Origin: Thiodiazotropha sp050291245
GTDB lineage: Bacteria > Pseudomonadota > Gammaproteobacteria > Chromatiales > Chromatiaceae
Reading direction: 5' to 3'
Length of the DNA stretch: 64,000 nucleotides
Assembly: GCA_050291245.1 (NCBI GenBank)
Contig: JBNKJP010000048.1
Coordinates: 1 to 64,000, forward strand
Made by a program: the position numbers and the translations under genes. Shown one piece after another: positions 54,227 through 62,916 of the stretch. Under the pieces are notes generated by a model. The model did no database searches. It had not been told where the DNA came from and was given only the letters and a program-made list of their open reading frames with translations. The first letter of the stretch is position 1. Every line of letters starts with the position of its first letter.

Positions 54227-54467
54227 CAGGAAACTCCCCGGCAGATTTTCAGTTTAGTTATGAGTGGTTCTCTGATTTCATCAATCTGCATGGCTCACTA
54301 CTCCAGGGCGTTGAATGGAGTCGCTTTGGTTGACGCGGACTCCGCGCTCAGGTTCCTGCCGGCTGCAGATTGCTGCACGGGGCGAAAAGTACCTTGATGC
54401 CGTTAGCTTAACCGATTAAGGTGCCCGACTATCTTAACTTTAGCGGATTCATGCAGGTTTCTGAACC

Positions 54468-55676
54468 ATGTCGGATTGTCTCAATCCCCAATCCCGCTCC
54501 ACTGCCCATACGCTGCCGATGCCGGATGCCAGAGCTCAGGCCGTCAGCGACCGTTTGATACGCCAGATCTGTCGGGAAATCGACAAGACGGGCGGTCTCC
54601 TGCCGTTCGATCGCTTCATGGAGCGGGCGCTCTATGCTCCCGGGCTTGGGTATTATGTGGCAGGCAGTCGCAAGTTTGGCGAGGCGGGGGACTTCATCAC
54701 CTCTCCGGAGGTCTCGCCCCTGTTTGCTCAATGCCTGGCGCGGCAGATCGTACCGGTACTGGAGGCTGCCGGTTCCGGGCATGTGCTGGAATTCGGGGCG
54801 GGTTCCGGACGGCTGGCTGCTGACCTGATGATGGGCATGGAGCAGCTGGGCTGTCTTCCCGAACGTTATGCAATCCTCGAGGTCAGTCCGGAACTTCGTG
54901 CGCGGCAGAAACAGACCCTGGAAACCGAAGCGCCTCACCTGCTGCCCCGTGTGTCCTGGCTCGAACGGATTCCGGATCGGTTTTCCGGGTGCGTTATCGC
55001 CAATGAGTTGCTGGATGCGATGCCGGTCAGCCGTTTTCGCATTCGGGATCGACACATGGAGGAGTGTTTCGTCGGATTGGGCAATGGGGTTTTCCAGGAG
55101 TCTTATGGACCGGTATGTTCCGCGGGCCTGGAACAGGCGGTGGAGCAACTGCAGCGTCAGTTGGGTCGGGCGTTGCCCGATGACTATATCTCGGAGATCA
55201 ATCTGCGACAGAGTGCATGGTTGAAGGCTTTGGGTGATTCGATCGTTCAGGGTGCCGTGCTGTTGATCGACTATGGCTACGGTGCCGCGGAGTATTATCA
55301 TCCTCAGCGTAACCGGGGGACACTGATGTGCCACTATCGTCACCGGGCTCATGAGGATCCCTATCGCTGGGTGGGACTCCAGGATATCACCAGTCATGTG
55401 GACTTCACCGCCGCGGCCCGGGCGGCGCTCGAGTCGGGATTTCAGTTGGGGGGCTACACCACCCAGGCTCATTTTCTGCTTGCCAATGGCCTGGATGCCC
55501 TGCTGGCGGAATCGGATCCCAATGACGTGGCCCGTCACATGGCCCTGGTACAGGGTGTGAAGAAGCTGACGCTGCCTTCCGAGATGGGGGAAAAATTCAA
55601 GGTTCTAGGGTTGTTGAAAGGACTTTCGATCAATCTTCAGGGATTCTCTCTGAGAGATTTTTGCGAAAGGTTGTGA
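54468..55676 (+). CDS. MidA/DUF185-family SAM-dependent methyltransferase
   Basis: 402 residues. N-terminal ICREIDKTGGLLPFDRFMER and YYVAGSRKFGEAGDFITSPE are the family hallmark; SAM site LEFGAGSGRLAADLM; VIANELLDAMPVSRF and the acidic core GAVLLIDYGYGAAEYYHPQR. The mitochondrial homologue NDUFAF7 dimethylates an arginine of complex I subunit NDUFS2, and bacterial members may modify the matching subunit. Divergent from folM. Confidence 0.92.
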   Translation: MSDCLNPQSRSTAHTLPMPDARAQAVSDRLIRQICREIDKTGGLLPFDRFMERALYAPGLGYYVAGSRKFGEAGDFITSPEVSPLFAQCLARQIVPVLEAAGSGHVLEFGAGSGRLAADLMMGMEQLGCLPERYAILEVSPELRARQKQTLETEAPHLLPRVSWLERIPDRFSGCVIANELLDAMPVSRFRIRDRHMEECFVGLGNGVFQESYGPVCSAGLEQAVEQLQRQLGRALPDDYISEINLRQSAWLKALGDSIVQGAVLLIDYGYGAAEYYHPQRNRGTLMCHYRHRAHEDPYRWVGLQDITSHVDFTAAARAALESGFQLGGYTTQAHFLLANGLDALLAESDPNDVARHMALVQGVKKLTLPSEMGEKFKVLGLLKGLSINLQGFSLRDFCERL

Positions 55677-55727
55677 AGCGTGGGAACGAGAAAATAACAT
55701 CAAGTGCAGACAAGCCGTCTGCCAAGC

Positions 55728-56189
55728 TCAGTGCAGCGCCTTGTAAGAGTCCTTTAGCGAGGCGCGTAATAGAGCCCGATACTCGTCCTGTTTCAGGTTG
55801 TAACCGACGATGGGGTCCGTCAGAGGCGTGCCGTCCGGTGCCAGGAACACCAGGGTCGGCACCGCATAGATGTTGTAACGATCCTTGAACTGTCTGCTGC
55901 GAATCGGATCGCCATTGAAATCGGTCACCTTACCGCCCGCATCGATATCGAATTCTCTGATCAGGGGCGTCTGCAGCGCGCAGGTATCCGGCAGTGGGGA
56001 GAGGATGTCATCGCGCAGACGTTCACAATAGCGGCAATTCTCGGATTCAAAGACCGCCAGAATCGGCACATGATGCTGGGTGGCGGTGAGAGAGACACCC
56101 GCCCAGTCGCGGGTAGTCAGAAGGTCTCCAGCCTGGGACAGAGGGGGCGCCAGAATCAGAAAGAGACTTAGAAGAGACTGCTGGATCAT
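55728..56189 (-). CDS. Secreted thioredoxin-fold protein
   Basis: 153 residues with signal peptide (LLSLFLILAPPLSQA-GDL), a C-x2-C redox motif FESENCRYCERLRDDI, cis-Pro region YAVPTLVFLAPDG. Resembles SoxW/DsbD-partner thioredoxins of the periplasm. It converges on the MidA-like gene with 51 bases between; in that gap GCGTGGGAACGAG is a half copy of the palindrome at 60609-60631. Confidence 0.85.
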   Translation of the reverse strand: MIQQSLLSLFLILAPPLSQAGDLLTTRDWAGVSLTATQHHVPILAVFESENCRYCERLRDDILSPLPDTCALQTPLIREFDIDAGGKVTDFNGDPIRSRQFKDRYNIYAVPTLVFLAPDGTPLTDPIVGYNLKQDEYRALLRASLKDSYKALH

Positions 56190-56311
56190 CAGATGCTACT
56201 GCTCGTTGATGACTGTGGTGAAGAGTATATCAATAAATTCTAATATATCAATACGGAAAACCGGATTGGCGGACAATTGTGAAGCCTGTTTTGTTTGCCG
56301 GGAAGTGGGGG

Positions 56312-56974
56312 TCAATGCACCCCAGGCAGCAGCATGTATGGCGGTATGGGTATAGGCAATTTCTTGAAAAGTAGGATATTTCCGCTCTCATCCCGCATAA
56401 TCATCCGTCCCTCATCGAGGCGATACTCATAGGCCTGGGTGATCCCCGACTCCGGATCATGCATCAATAGGCGGTCAGCCTCGATACGATATCTTCCGTC
56501 ACGGTAGACCTCGGCACTGGCGTAAACGCGAAAATAGCCGTACATGACCAGCACGACCTCGCCACTGCGGCCCACCCAGATGCCATCCAGGTCCGAAGCG
56601 GTTTGATACCGGTACAGGGACTGCGCATCGCCGGGAATGAAGGATTGATCCGGCAGATAGGGGCCGGGTATGCCCACCATTGACCCAGGCGGGAGACCGG
56701 GCATGTAACTGCCGGGATATCCCGGCAGGTAGCTTGAGTAGCCGGGCAGGTTCCAGGGCTGGTAAGAAAACGGTCGCTTTGCCGAGGAGAAGTCCCAGCC
56801 ATCATCCTTTTTGAACTGGTAAGCGAGGTTTCCCATGGCGTCCATCATGGACAACATGGCCTTGCTCATGATCTCAGAGGGTGATCTGGCTGATACGGAA
56901 ATCGGGCTGAAAAGCGCTATCATCAGGAGCGTGACGAGTACGCTGTTAACAGGCCTATGGTTTGATACGCTCAA
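56312..56974 (-). CDS. Exported Pro/Gly-rich protein, unknown
   Basis: 220 residues, TTG start with GGAG eight bases upstream, signal peptide (VLVTLLMIALFSPISVSA-RSP). Residues ~70-110 are a repetitive P-G/Y stretch (LPGYSSYLPGYPGSYMPGLP), a low-complexity surface-like linker. The C-terminal part is a small beta domain (DLDGIWVGRSGEVVLVMYG, EYRLDEGRMIMRDESGNIL) like short lipocalin-type or DUF-type barrels. No homologue recognised. It begins 325 bases from the divergent Rsd gene. Confidence 0.7.
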   Translation of the reverse strand: MSVSNHRPVNSVLVTLLMIALFSPISVSARSPSEIMSKAMLSMMDAMGNLAYQFKKDDGWDFSSAKRPFSYQPWNLPGYSSYLPGYPGSYMPGLPPGSMVGIPGPYLPDQSFIPGDAQSLYRYQTASDLDGIWVGRSGEVVLVMYGYFRVYASAEVYRDGRYRIEADRLLMHDPESGITQAYEYRLDEGRMIMRDESGNILLFKKLPIPIPPYMLLPGVH

Positions 56975-57299
56975 AGCAGCGGCTCCTCACGGATAAAACC
57001 CGCTGACGGGATGCCACGCTCCCGTGATGCGATACGGGGTCCAGGTTGCGGATGCGTGATTCATGATCTGTTTCAGTCGGGTATTCCCAGGCAAGGATGA
57101 TAACAATCCCGATAACTCTTGACCATGAACTCTTGCCAGAACGGTGTAATGGTGGTTAGCTTTAATACTTGAAACGGAAGTGCCTGTGCAAGCATCCAAT
57201 GCGGGTGAAAATCTGGATTGAAACCTGTTGTGACATGATAAGGTTATCTTGCGTTTGAAGAATTGCTAAACAATAACAGAACAGTGACGGAGGGTCTTG
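56975..57299. other. Divergent intergenic region, no gene seen
   Basis: Between the exported P/G-rich protein (minus) and the Rsd/AlgQ gene (plus). Short frames only; likely promoters for both. Confidence 0.5.
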
Positions 57300-57746
57300 A
57301 TGAGTTCTCAAGGGGGAGTAGTTGAAGAGCGCAGGACAGCCACCCAGGATTTGATTGACAAGCTGCTCCGGGAACGCCAGGAGATGCTGGTGCTTTTTTG
57401 CGAAGTAGCGGGGCTGGAGCCCTATCATCGCTCCACTTCTCTTGATGAACAGTTGCAAACCTTTTGCCAGGTGCTCATCGATTATACGGCGTTTGGCCAT
57501 TTTGAGGTTTTCGGCCGTATCAGCGATGGTAACGAACGGCGTGGCGCCGTGCTCAAGGTGGCGGAGAAGATCTATCCCGATTTTGTCAAGGCCAGTGAGT
57601 TGGCTGTCGCCTTCAATGACCGCTATGATCTGTCCGACCATCAGTTACAGTTGAATCACCTCTCGGAGGACCTCTCTCGTCTGGGAGAGGAGCTTGCCGT
57701 ACGCATCGAGCTGGAGGATCAGTTGCTCGAAACCATGATGGAGTGA
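57300..57746 (+). CDS. rsd: Rsd/AlgQ-family anti-sigma70 regulator
   Basis: 148-residue helical protein that binds sigma70 region 4 and favours alternative sigma factors in stationary phase. Marks: RRTATQDLIDKLLRERQEML, FCQVLIDYTAFGHFEVFGRI and YPDFVKASELAVAFNDRYD. ATG at 57300 with GGAGGG five bases upstream. Full length. Confidence 0.9.
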   Translation: MSSQGGVVEERRTATQDLIDKLLRERQEMLVLFCEVAGLEPYHRSTSLDEQLQTFCQVLIDYTAFGHFEVFGRISDGNERRGAVLKVAEKIYPDFVKASELAVAFNDRYDLSDHQLQLNHLSEDLSRLGEELAVRIELEDQLLETMME

Positions 57747-58029
57747 CGAAACCCGCGTATTATCATTGAGTCACCCGCTTCTCCCGGGTTCAGCACATCG
57801 GGTCTGCTGATCCTTTTTGGGGCTTGCGGCCCGATAGAATCGAAAAGCCGGCCAAATGTTGTATATTGAGGGTTGGCGAACGTGCCTTGTTCACATTTCT
57901 GTGGCGAGGTGAATGAATCTCTTTGAGCAACGCTTCCTTTTTTTGCGACTTAAACTAGACTCGATCAGTGTAACCTGCTGAGTTATATGGAGCTTTTTTA
58001 ATACCCAAAAGGATGCGGGCAGGGTTGCG

Positions 58030-60486
58030 TTGCGCAAGACCACTATCCAACCCGTTGAGGACGAAACACCTTTGGGCAAGCAACCGGAAGTTGGCGAATT
58101 TCTCGCACCGCTGCGCCGGGCACCGGCGCTGCAGGTCAGTCTGGATCACTTTCAGATCGGTATCGACAATCGGCGTATCGATGTGGCAGTGAGCCAGCAG
58201 TTTCGCTCATCGCTCCATTCCCTGGCGGAAAAGATTCTGCATGAGGATCTGGCGAAACACGGTTGGGCTAAAATCGGCCAGTTTTCCTCCGGTTCCGATG
58301 TGGAAACCTTCAAGTCCGACTACCGCAGCATTATTCAGGGTGCGTTGGAGCAGATTCACACCAACAATGCCGTCAAGGAGCTGTTGCAACTGCTTCATCT
58401 GGTGCTGCTCAAACTTCTGCTCGAGGCCCCGGGCGTGGCGATCGCCAAACTGCGTTCACAGCTTCAGCAGGACGTGGATTCTCCGGCGGGTATCAACTCC
58501 GGACGCGCCATGGAACTGCATGAGCGGATCGTGGGGTTGGTACGTCTGGAACCGGGTATCCGCTATCGTACCCTGCAGAGAATTTTTAAAATCGTCCAGC
58601 GTCTCGAAACCAAGGAATTGCGCAAGCTGCGTAAATCGGTGGTGGGCAGTTCCTGGGTGGTGCCCCGGCAGATGCTGTTCAATCCCATGCTGCACTTGCC
58701 CGATCTGTCCACCGAAGAGTATTTGCTCAATCACTATCCGATCGTCTGCGTGGATCGCGAAGGGGGCGATTTTTTCGATCTGACCAATCGCATCATCAGC
58801 GAAACCTACGCAGAATACCTTCCAGAGTGGTTGCAACCACCGAGTAACAAAGAGCGTGGCCTGGGTACCAATGGCGAGCCCCGGGTGTTCCAGGTCACAC
58901 AACGGGGGGTTCACAGCGGTTTCTCAGAATTTCTCGATGGTCAGCGAATGCTCGAACGGTCGCTCTCCGAAATGGAATTCAAGCAGATCTACGTGTCCTG
59001 GCTGGACGAGCCGAGAAATGTGGACCTGCTTTTCCAGCGCCCGACTGACACCCGAAACGGATGGTTTACCCGACACAAGAACGAACCAGAGAAAAGCCTT
59101 TGGGAAAATCCCGAGTGCGGTAGAGTACAACAGCATTTGCAATCGGAACTGCTCAAGCGGCTTGATCGCAGTGGCGTGATTCTACGTGCGATCGCTGCCT
59201 ATCGGACTCCGCGTCTGTATCGACAGCTGAGGGGGCAGATTTCCTATCGGGATATCTACCACTATCTGATCGATGTCCTGCCGAAACGGGTGCTGTCGAA
59301 ACGTCTTGCAAGCACGGAGGACAAAGGAGTATCCGCAATCAAGGCCCTGGATGTGGTGCAGGGTTATATCCGGCGCATGTCTTCCGCCAAGCACCAGGGG
59401 TATGCACTGCGGTACCTGAAAGAGTTCCTCGCCTTTCGCCGGGATCTCAAGCTTGCCTACACCACTTATCAGATGATGAGTCGCCTGAACATTCTTCAGG
59501 ACAGCGAGAGCATTCAACTCTCAAGGGACAATGGCAGTCTTTACGAATTCAGGCTGAGCAAAGATACAGACTCCCAAAAACATAAGATCAAGGCGCATGT
59601 GGTGTTGAAGGCGGATGTGCGAGGTTCCACCGAAATTACCCGCCAACTGGTGGAAATGCGGCTCAATCCCGCCACTCATTTCAGCATGAACTTCTTCGGC
59701 CCGATTACCAAGCTGCTCGAACGATTCGGTGCGCAGAAGATTTTTGTGGAAGGGGATGCATTGATTCTCACTGTTCTGGAAACCGGTGGTTTGTCCACAA
59801 CCGCCATGACGGTTGCCAATGCCTGTGGTCTGGCACGCAAGATTCTGCTCGTCATGGAGGCACAGAACAACCAGAACAAGGCCCACAACCTGCCCAAGCT
59901 GGAGCTGGGTCTCGGCATTGCCTTCAGTGATGATGCGCCGGCTTATCTCTATGATGAGCAGCACAAGATCATGATCTCACCGGCGATCAACGAGGCGGAC
60001 CGTCTTTCCTCCTGTTCGTCCGAACTGAGACTGGATACGACCTGGCGAAAAAGTCATCGACACCGGGTTGAGGTGTTTGAGGACAAGGGCAGTCAGGGCA
60101 GCCGACTGCTTCGCTACAACATCAATGGCATCGAATTGGCGCCCCCCGCTTTTCGTAAGCTGAAATCAGAAATGATACTGCACAAGATCAGGGCGCACAG
60201 TCGATCCGGCGAAGGAGAGACCTACTATGTCGGCCGTTTCGTGGATCGCCATGGCAGTGCCCACTGGCTGGTGATTCGTGAGGCGCGTATCAAGAATTGG
60301 CAGTCTGCCTCAACCTTGGATTCAACCGATGCCGTAGCCAATGATATGTTCTACGAAGTGGTGACCGATACCGAACTGATCGGCCGGGTGAAGAGTAAAT
60401 TGCATTCGCGCCGGCAACAGGCAGATGATGATTCGCAGCTGGGCACGGATTCCCGCCCCTTGGAGTTGCCCGATATCTCTTTCTGA
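58030..60486 (+). CDS. Class III nucleotidyl cyclase-like protein with long unknown N-terminus
   Basis: 818 residues; TTG start with AGGG five bases upstream is the only good choice. Residues ~1-510 are mostly helical and not recognised. Residues ~520-680 form a class III cyclase domain: first metal Asp in VVLKADVRGSTEITRQL, second in KIFVEGDALILTV, and the transition-state Asn/Arg motif in SPAINEADRLSSC. The C-terminal ~130 residues are alpha/beta. All catalytic positions recognised are kept, so production of cAMP or cGMP is plausible. No membrane segment seen. Flanked by rsd and slt without operon linkage. Confidence 0.75.
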   Translation: MRKTTIQPVEDETPLGKQPEVGEFLAPLRRAPALQVSLDHFQIGIDNRRIDVAVSQQFRSSLHSLAEKILHEDLAKHGWAKIGQFSSGSDVETFKSDYRSIIQGALEQIHTNNAVKELLQLLHLVLLKLLLEAPGVAIAKLRSQLQQDVDSPAGINSGRAMELHERIVGLVRLEPGIRYRTLQRIFKIVQRLETKELRKLRKSVVGSSWVVPRQMLFNPMLHLPDLSTEEYLLNHYPIVCVDREGGDFFDLTNRIISETYAEYLPEWLQPPSNKERGLGTNGEPRVFQVTQRGVHSGFSEFLDGQRMLERSLSEMEFKQIYVSWLDEPRNVDLLFQRPTDTRNGWFTRHKNEPEKSLWENPECGRVQQHLQSELLKRLDRSGVILRAIAAYRTPRLYRQLRGQISYRDIYHYLIDVLPKRVLSKRLASTEDKGVSAIKALDVVQGYIRRMSSAKHQGYALRYLKEFLAFRRDLKLAYTTYQMMSRLNILQDSESIQLSRDNGSLYEFRLSKDTDSQKHKIKAHVVLKADVRGSTEITRQLVEMRLNPATHFSMNFFGPITKLLERFGAQKIFVEGDALILTVLETGGLSTTAMTVANACGLARKILLVMEAQNNQNKAHNLPKLELGLGIAFSDDAPAYLYDEQHKIMISPAINEADRLSSCSSELRLDTTWRKSHRHRVEVFEDKGSQGSRLLRYNINGIELAPPAFRKLKSEMILHKIRAHSRSGEGETYYVGRFVDRHGSAHWLVIREARIKNWQSASTLDSTDAVANDMFYEVVTDTELIGRVKSKLHSRRQQADDDSQLGTDSRPLELPDISF

Positions 60487-60527
60487 GGGTGTCCCTCTGT
60501 TGTCCTGCGGTTGAGATGCTTTTACTT

Positions 60528-60631
60528 GTTCCCGCGCTCTGCGTGGGAACGCAGACACGGGCTCGGTGGATAACTCAAGTCTTATCTATGCCCTCCGGCT
60601 TAGTATGCATTCCCACGCAGAGCGTGGGAAC
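60528..60631. repeat. Pair of GTTCCCACGC palindromes between convergent genes
   Basis: Two 23-base palindromic units, GTTCCCGCGCTCTGCGTGGGAAC (60528-60550) and ATTCCCACGCAGAGCGTGGGAAC (60609-60631), in opposite loop orientation, lie between the cyclase-like gene and the convergent slt. This unit is a widespread gammaproteobacterial intergenic repeat. May serve as bidirectional terminator. Confidence 0.8.
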
Positions 60632-60666
60632 GAGGTCACAATTTTCTGAAGTAAGAGAGATTCCTC

Positions 60667-62637
60667 TTACACCCCGGAAAATGCCTGCCGTGATTCGATA
60701 GGGGCCAGCCACTTCAGCGGGATCACTTTGTTGGTGTCACCCAGTCGGTAGTTGTAGATCACGGTATAGGCCAGTACCCGTTTCAGGTACTTGCGGGTCT
60801 CGGAAAAGGGTATGGTCTCGATCCACACATCGCTGGCCTGGGTGTGTTTGGGTAGCCAGCTGATCACCCGACTGGGACCCGCATTGTAAGCCGCCGTGGC
60901 CAGCACCGGGTTTTCCTGCAATTCCCGGTAGATCTTGTTGAGATACCCGGTACCCAGGCGGATGTTGACCTCGGGACGAAACAGTTCGTCCGGGTTGATC
61001 AGGGAGAATTGCAGTTCGTGGGCGATCTGTTTGGCCGTCTTGGGCATCAGCTGCATCAGTCCCCGGGCACCCGCGGATGAACGGGCATCACTGATAAAGG
61101 CGCTTTCCTGACGCAGGATGGCATAGACCCAGGCCGTATCGATGCCGTGATCCTTTGCCCGACCGTTGATGGCCTGCCGGTGCGCGAGGGGAAAACGCAG
61201 CTCCAGATCATTCCACAGGCCGAGTCTGGCCAGGGTGATGATGCTCTGGGACGGCCAGTTCCAGGTCTGTGCCAGGCGCGCGGCAGCGCGCTTCTCATCG
61301 GAGGTGGCATGTTTCAGTGCCAGGTTCCACTCCTGTCGGGCAAGCCTGGGTCGATCCAGATAATGGAGTTCCCGGGCTCTTTGAAGTCCGGGGTCCAGGG
61401 CGATCCTGTTCGCCGCTTCATCCTTGATTTGCAGGGAGACGTGTTCGAGATGAGGGTCGGTGCCGAGGCGTTTTGCCGCCAGGAAGCCATAGTAACTGCG
61501 CTCCTGGGACAGGGGGGTAAGAATCGCTTCGGCCGCCTTCCCCCGACCGAGTTGCTCCAGGGCACGGGCCTGCCAGTAGCGCCACTGGCCGTCGCTGCGC
61601 TGTTGCTGAGGCAATGCCTCGATAATCTGTATCACCCAATTCCAGTCATTCTGTTGTAACGCAGCCTGCAGGGCGCGCTCTGAGAGACGGCTATCGAGTT
61701 TCAGGTCATCCGGCAGCAGGCTGTTCAACTGGTGACTGAGTTTGTGACTGGGTTCCCGGGCCAGCCCCCCCGCGAGGGCATAAAGGGCCTTTTGCTGCTG
61801 CTGTTTGCTGAAGATGGGTAGGGTGTGGAATTTTTCCCAGGCCGTGAATGCGGCCTTCACGTTGCGCCAGGCCAGTTTGCGAATGGCTTGTATGGCCATC
61901 TCATCGCGCATCGGATGGTCGATGCTCAACAACTGATCGATCTGTTCCGGATGACTGTAGAGGTTTAGCCAAAGGTCGGCAACCGGCCTTTCCGGTTCAC
62001 TCAGGTAGCGTTTCAGGTAACGTGCCAGACGGGGATTGCGCGCGGACATGGCCCGTTGAAAACGTTGCCAGACCAACTCGGGGGTCAGATGCCCCGAGGC
62101 GATCCAGCGCCTCAGTACCGGGTCGCACGCTTTAGGCAGGGATCTGCCGTTCAACCAGAGTTTTGGCACCGAGGCATAGGCCTGCCCGGACTGGTCGGTC
62201 TCAATCAGAGCCCTTGCCCGCTGACACTGTTGGGTGATGCTGCCACCCTTTTGAGAAAATTCCAGGTAGGCGGGCCATAGCTCAAGTTTGGCCAACAGCT
62301 CAAGCCAGCTGTCCCTTAGCCGGGATTTTAACGGCGTACCCTCAAGGCGTTGTAGCCGGTTTCGGATGCTTTCAATCGATTGCTGATCGAGACTGGCGAG
62401 GGTCTCTTGAAAGTCGAGATAAACCAGGAGCGGGTAATCGGCCAATTGTTCCCGGAGTTGCTGGTAGGCGGTAAGGTCATGATTGCTCAGAGCGGTTTCC
62501 GCCGCGAGGAAGGCCTGGCGCTGCTGAAGCAGATCCTGATCCGGTTGTGGCGTCTCATTTGCACCGGTTGCCGGGTTGACCAGGAGTGACAATATGAAAA
62601 GTAAGGTGGCGTTCATCAGGTAGGCGGGCCGGGTCAT
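60667..62637 (-). CDS. slt: Soluble lytic murein transglycosylase
   Basis: 656-residue periplasmic enzyme that cleaves peptidoglycan glycan to 1,6-anhydromuropeptides. Signal peptide (LFILSLLVNPATGA-NET), superhelical U/L domain of ~450 residues, and the C-terminal lysozyme-like domain with catalytic Glu in YAILRQESAFISDARSSAG, GLMQLMP and AYNAGPSRV. Length close to E. coli Slt70. Intact. Confidence 0.95.
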   Translation of the reverse strand: MTRPAYLMNATLLFILSLLVNPATGANETPQPDQDLLQQRQAFLAAETALSNHDLTAYQQLREQLADYPLLVYLDFQETLASLDQQSIESIRNRLQRLEGTPLKSRLRDSWLELLAKLELWPAYLEFSQKGGSITQQCQRARALIETDQSGQAYASVPKLWLNGRSLPKACDPVLRRWIASGHLTPELVWQRFQRAMSARNPRLARYLKRYLSEPERPVADLWLNLYSHPEQIDQLLSIDHPMRDEMAIQAIRKLAWRNVKAAFTAWEKFHTLPIFSKQQQQKALYALAGGLAREPSHKLSHQLNSLLPDDLKLDSRLSERALQAALQQNDWNWVIQIIEALPQQQRSDGQWRYWQARALEQLGRGKAAEAILTPLSQERSYYGFLAAKRLGTDPHLEHVSLQIKDEAANRIALDPGLQRARELHYLDRPRLARQEWNLALKHATSDEKRAAARLAQTWNWPSQSIITLARLGLWNDLELRFPLAHRQAINGRAKDHGIDTAWVYAILRQESAFISDARSSAGARGLMQLMPKTAKQIAHELQFSLINPDELFRPEVNIRLGTGYLNKIYRELQENPVLATAAYNAGPSRVISWLPKHTQASDVWIETIPFSETRKYLKRVLAYTVIYNYRLGDTNKVIPLKWLAPIESRQAFSGV

Positions 62638-62916
62638 TGATTGCGTCCTGAGATGGTCTGTATGGATACCTGTATCCGATCGACTCGGATTCGTTTCCCC
62701 CGGAGCGTCTGTCTGCCTTGTGTATGCAGGGTGCCGATCATCTTCACTTCAGGTGCTCGAAGTGCCGGAGTTGCCACCGGTCAGAGTATGCGGATGCACG
62801 ATTTTATGTGTGACAGACGAAATAGAGTATATGCCAAAATATACGACAAAACAGGGTGTTTTTTCGCATATCTCTGAACATTGTTAGACTTCGCTAAACG
62901 GTTGGCCTTCGTCAGA

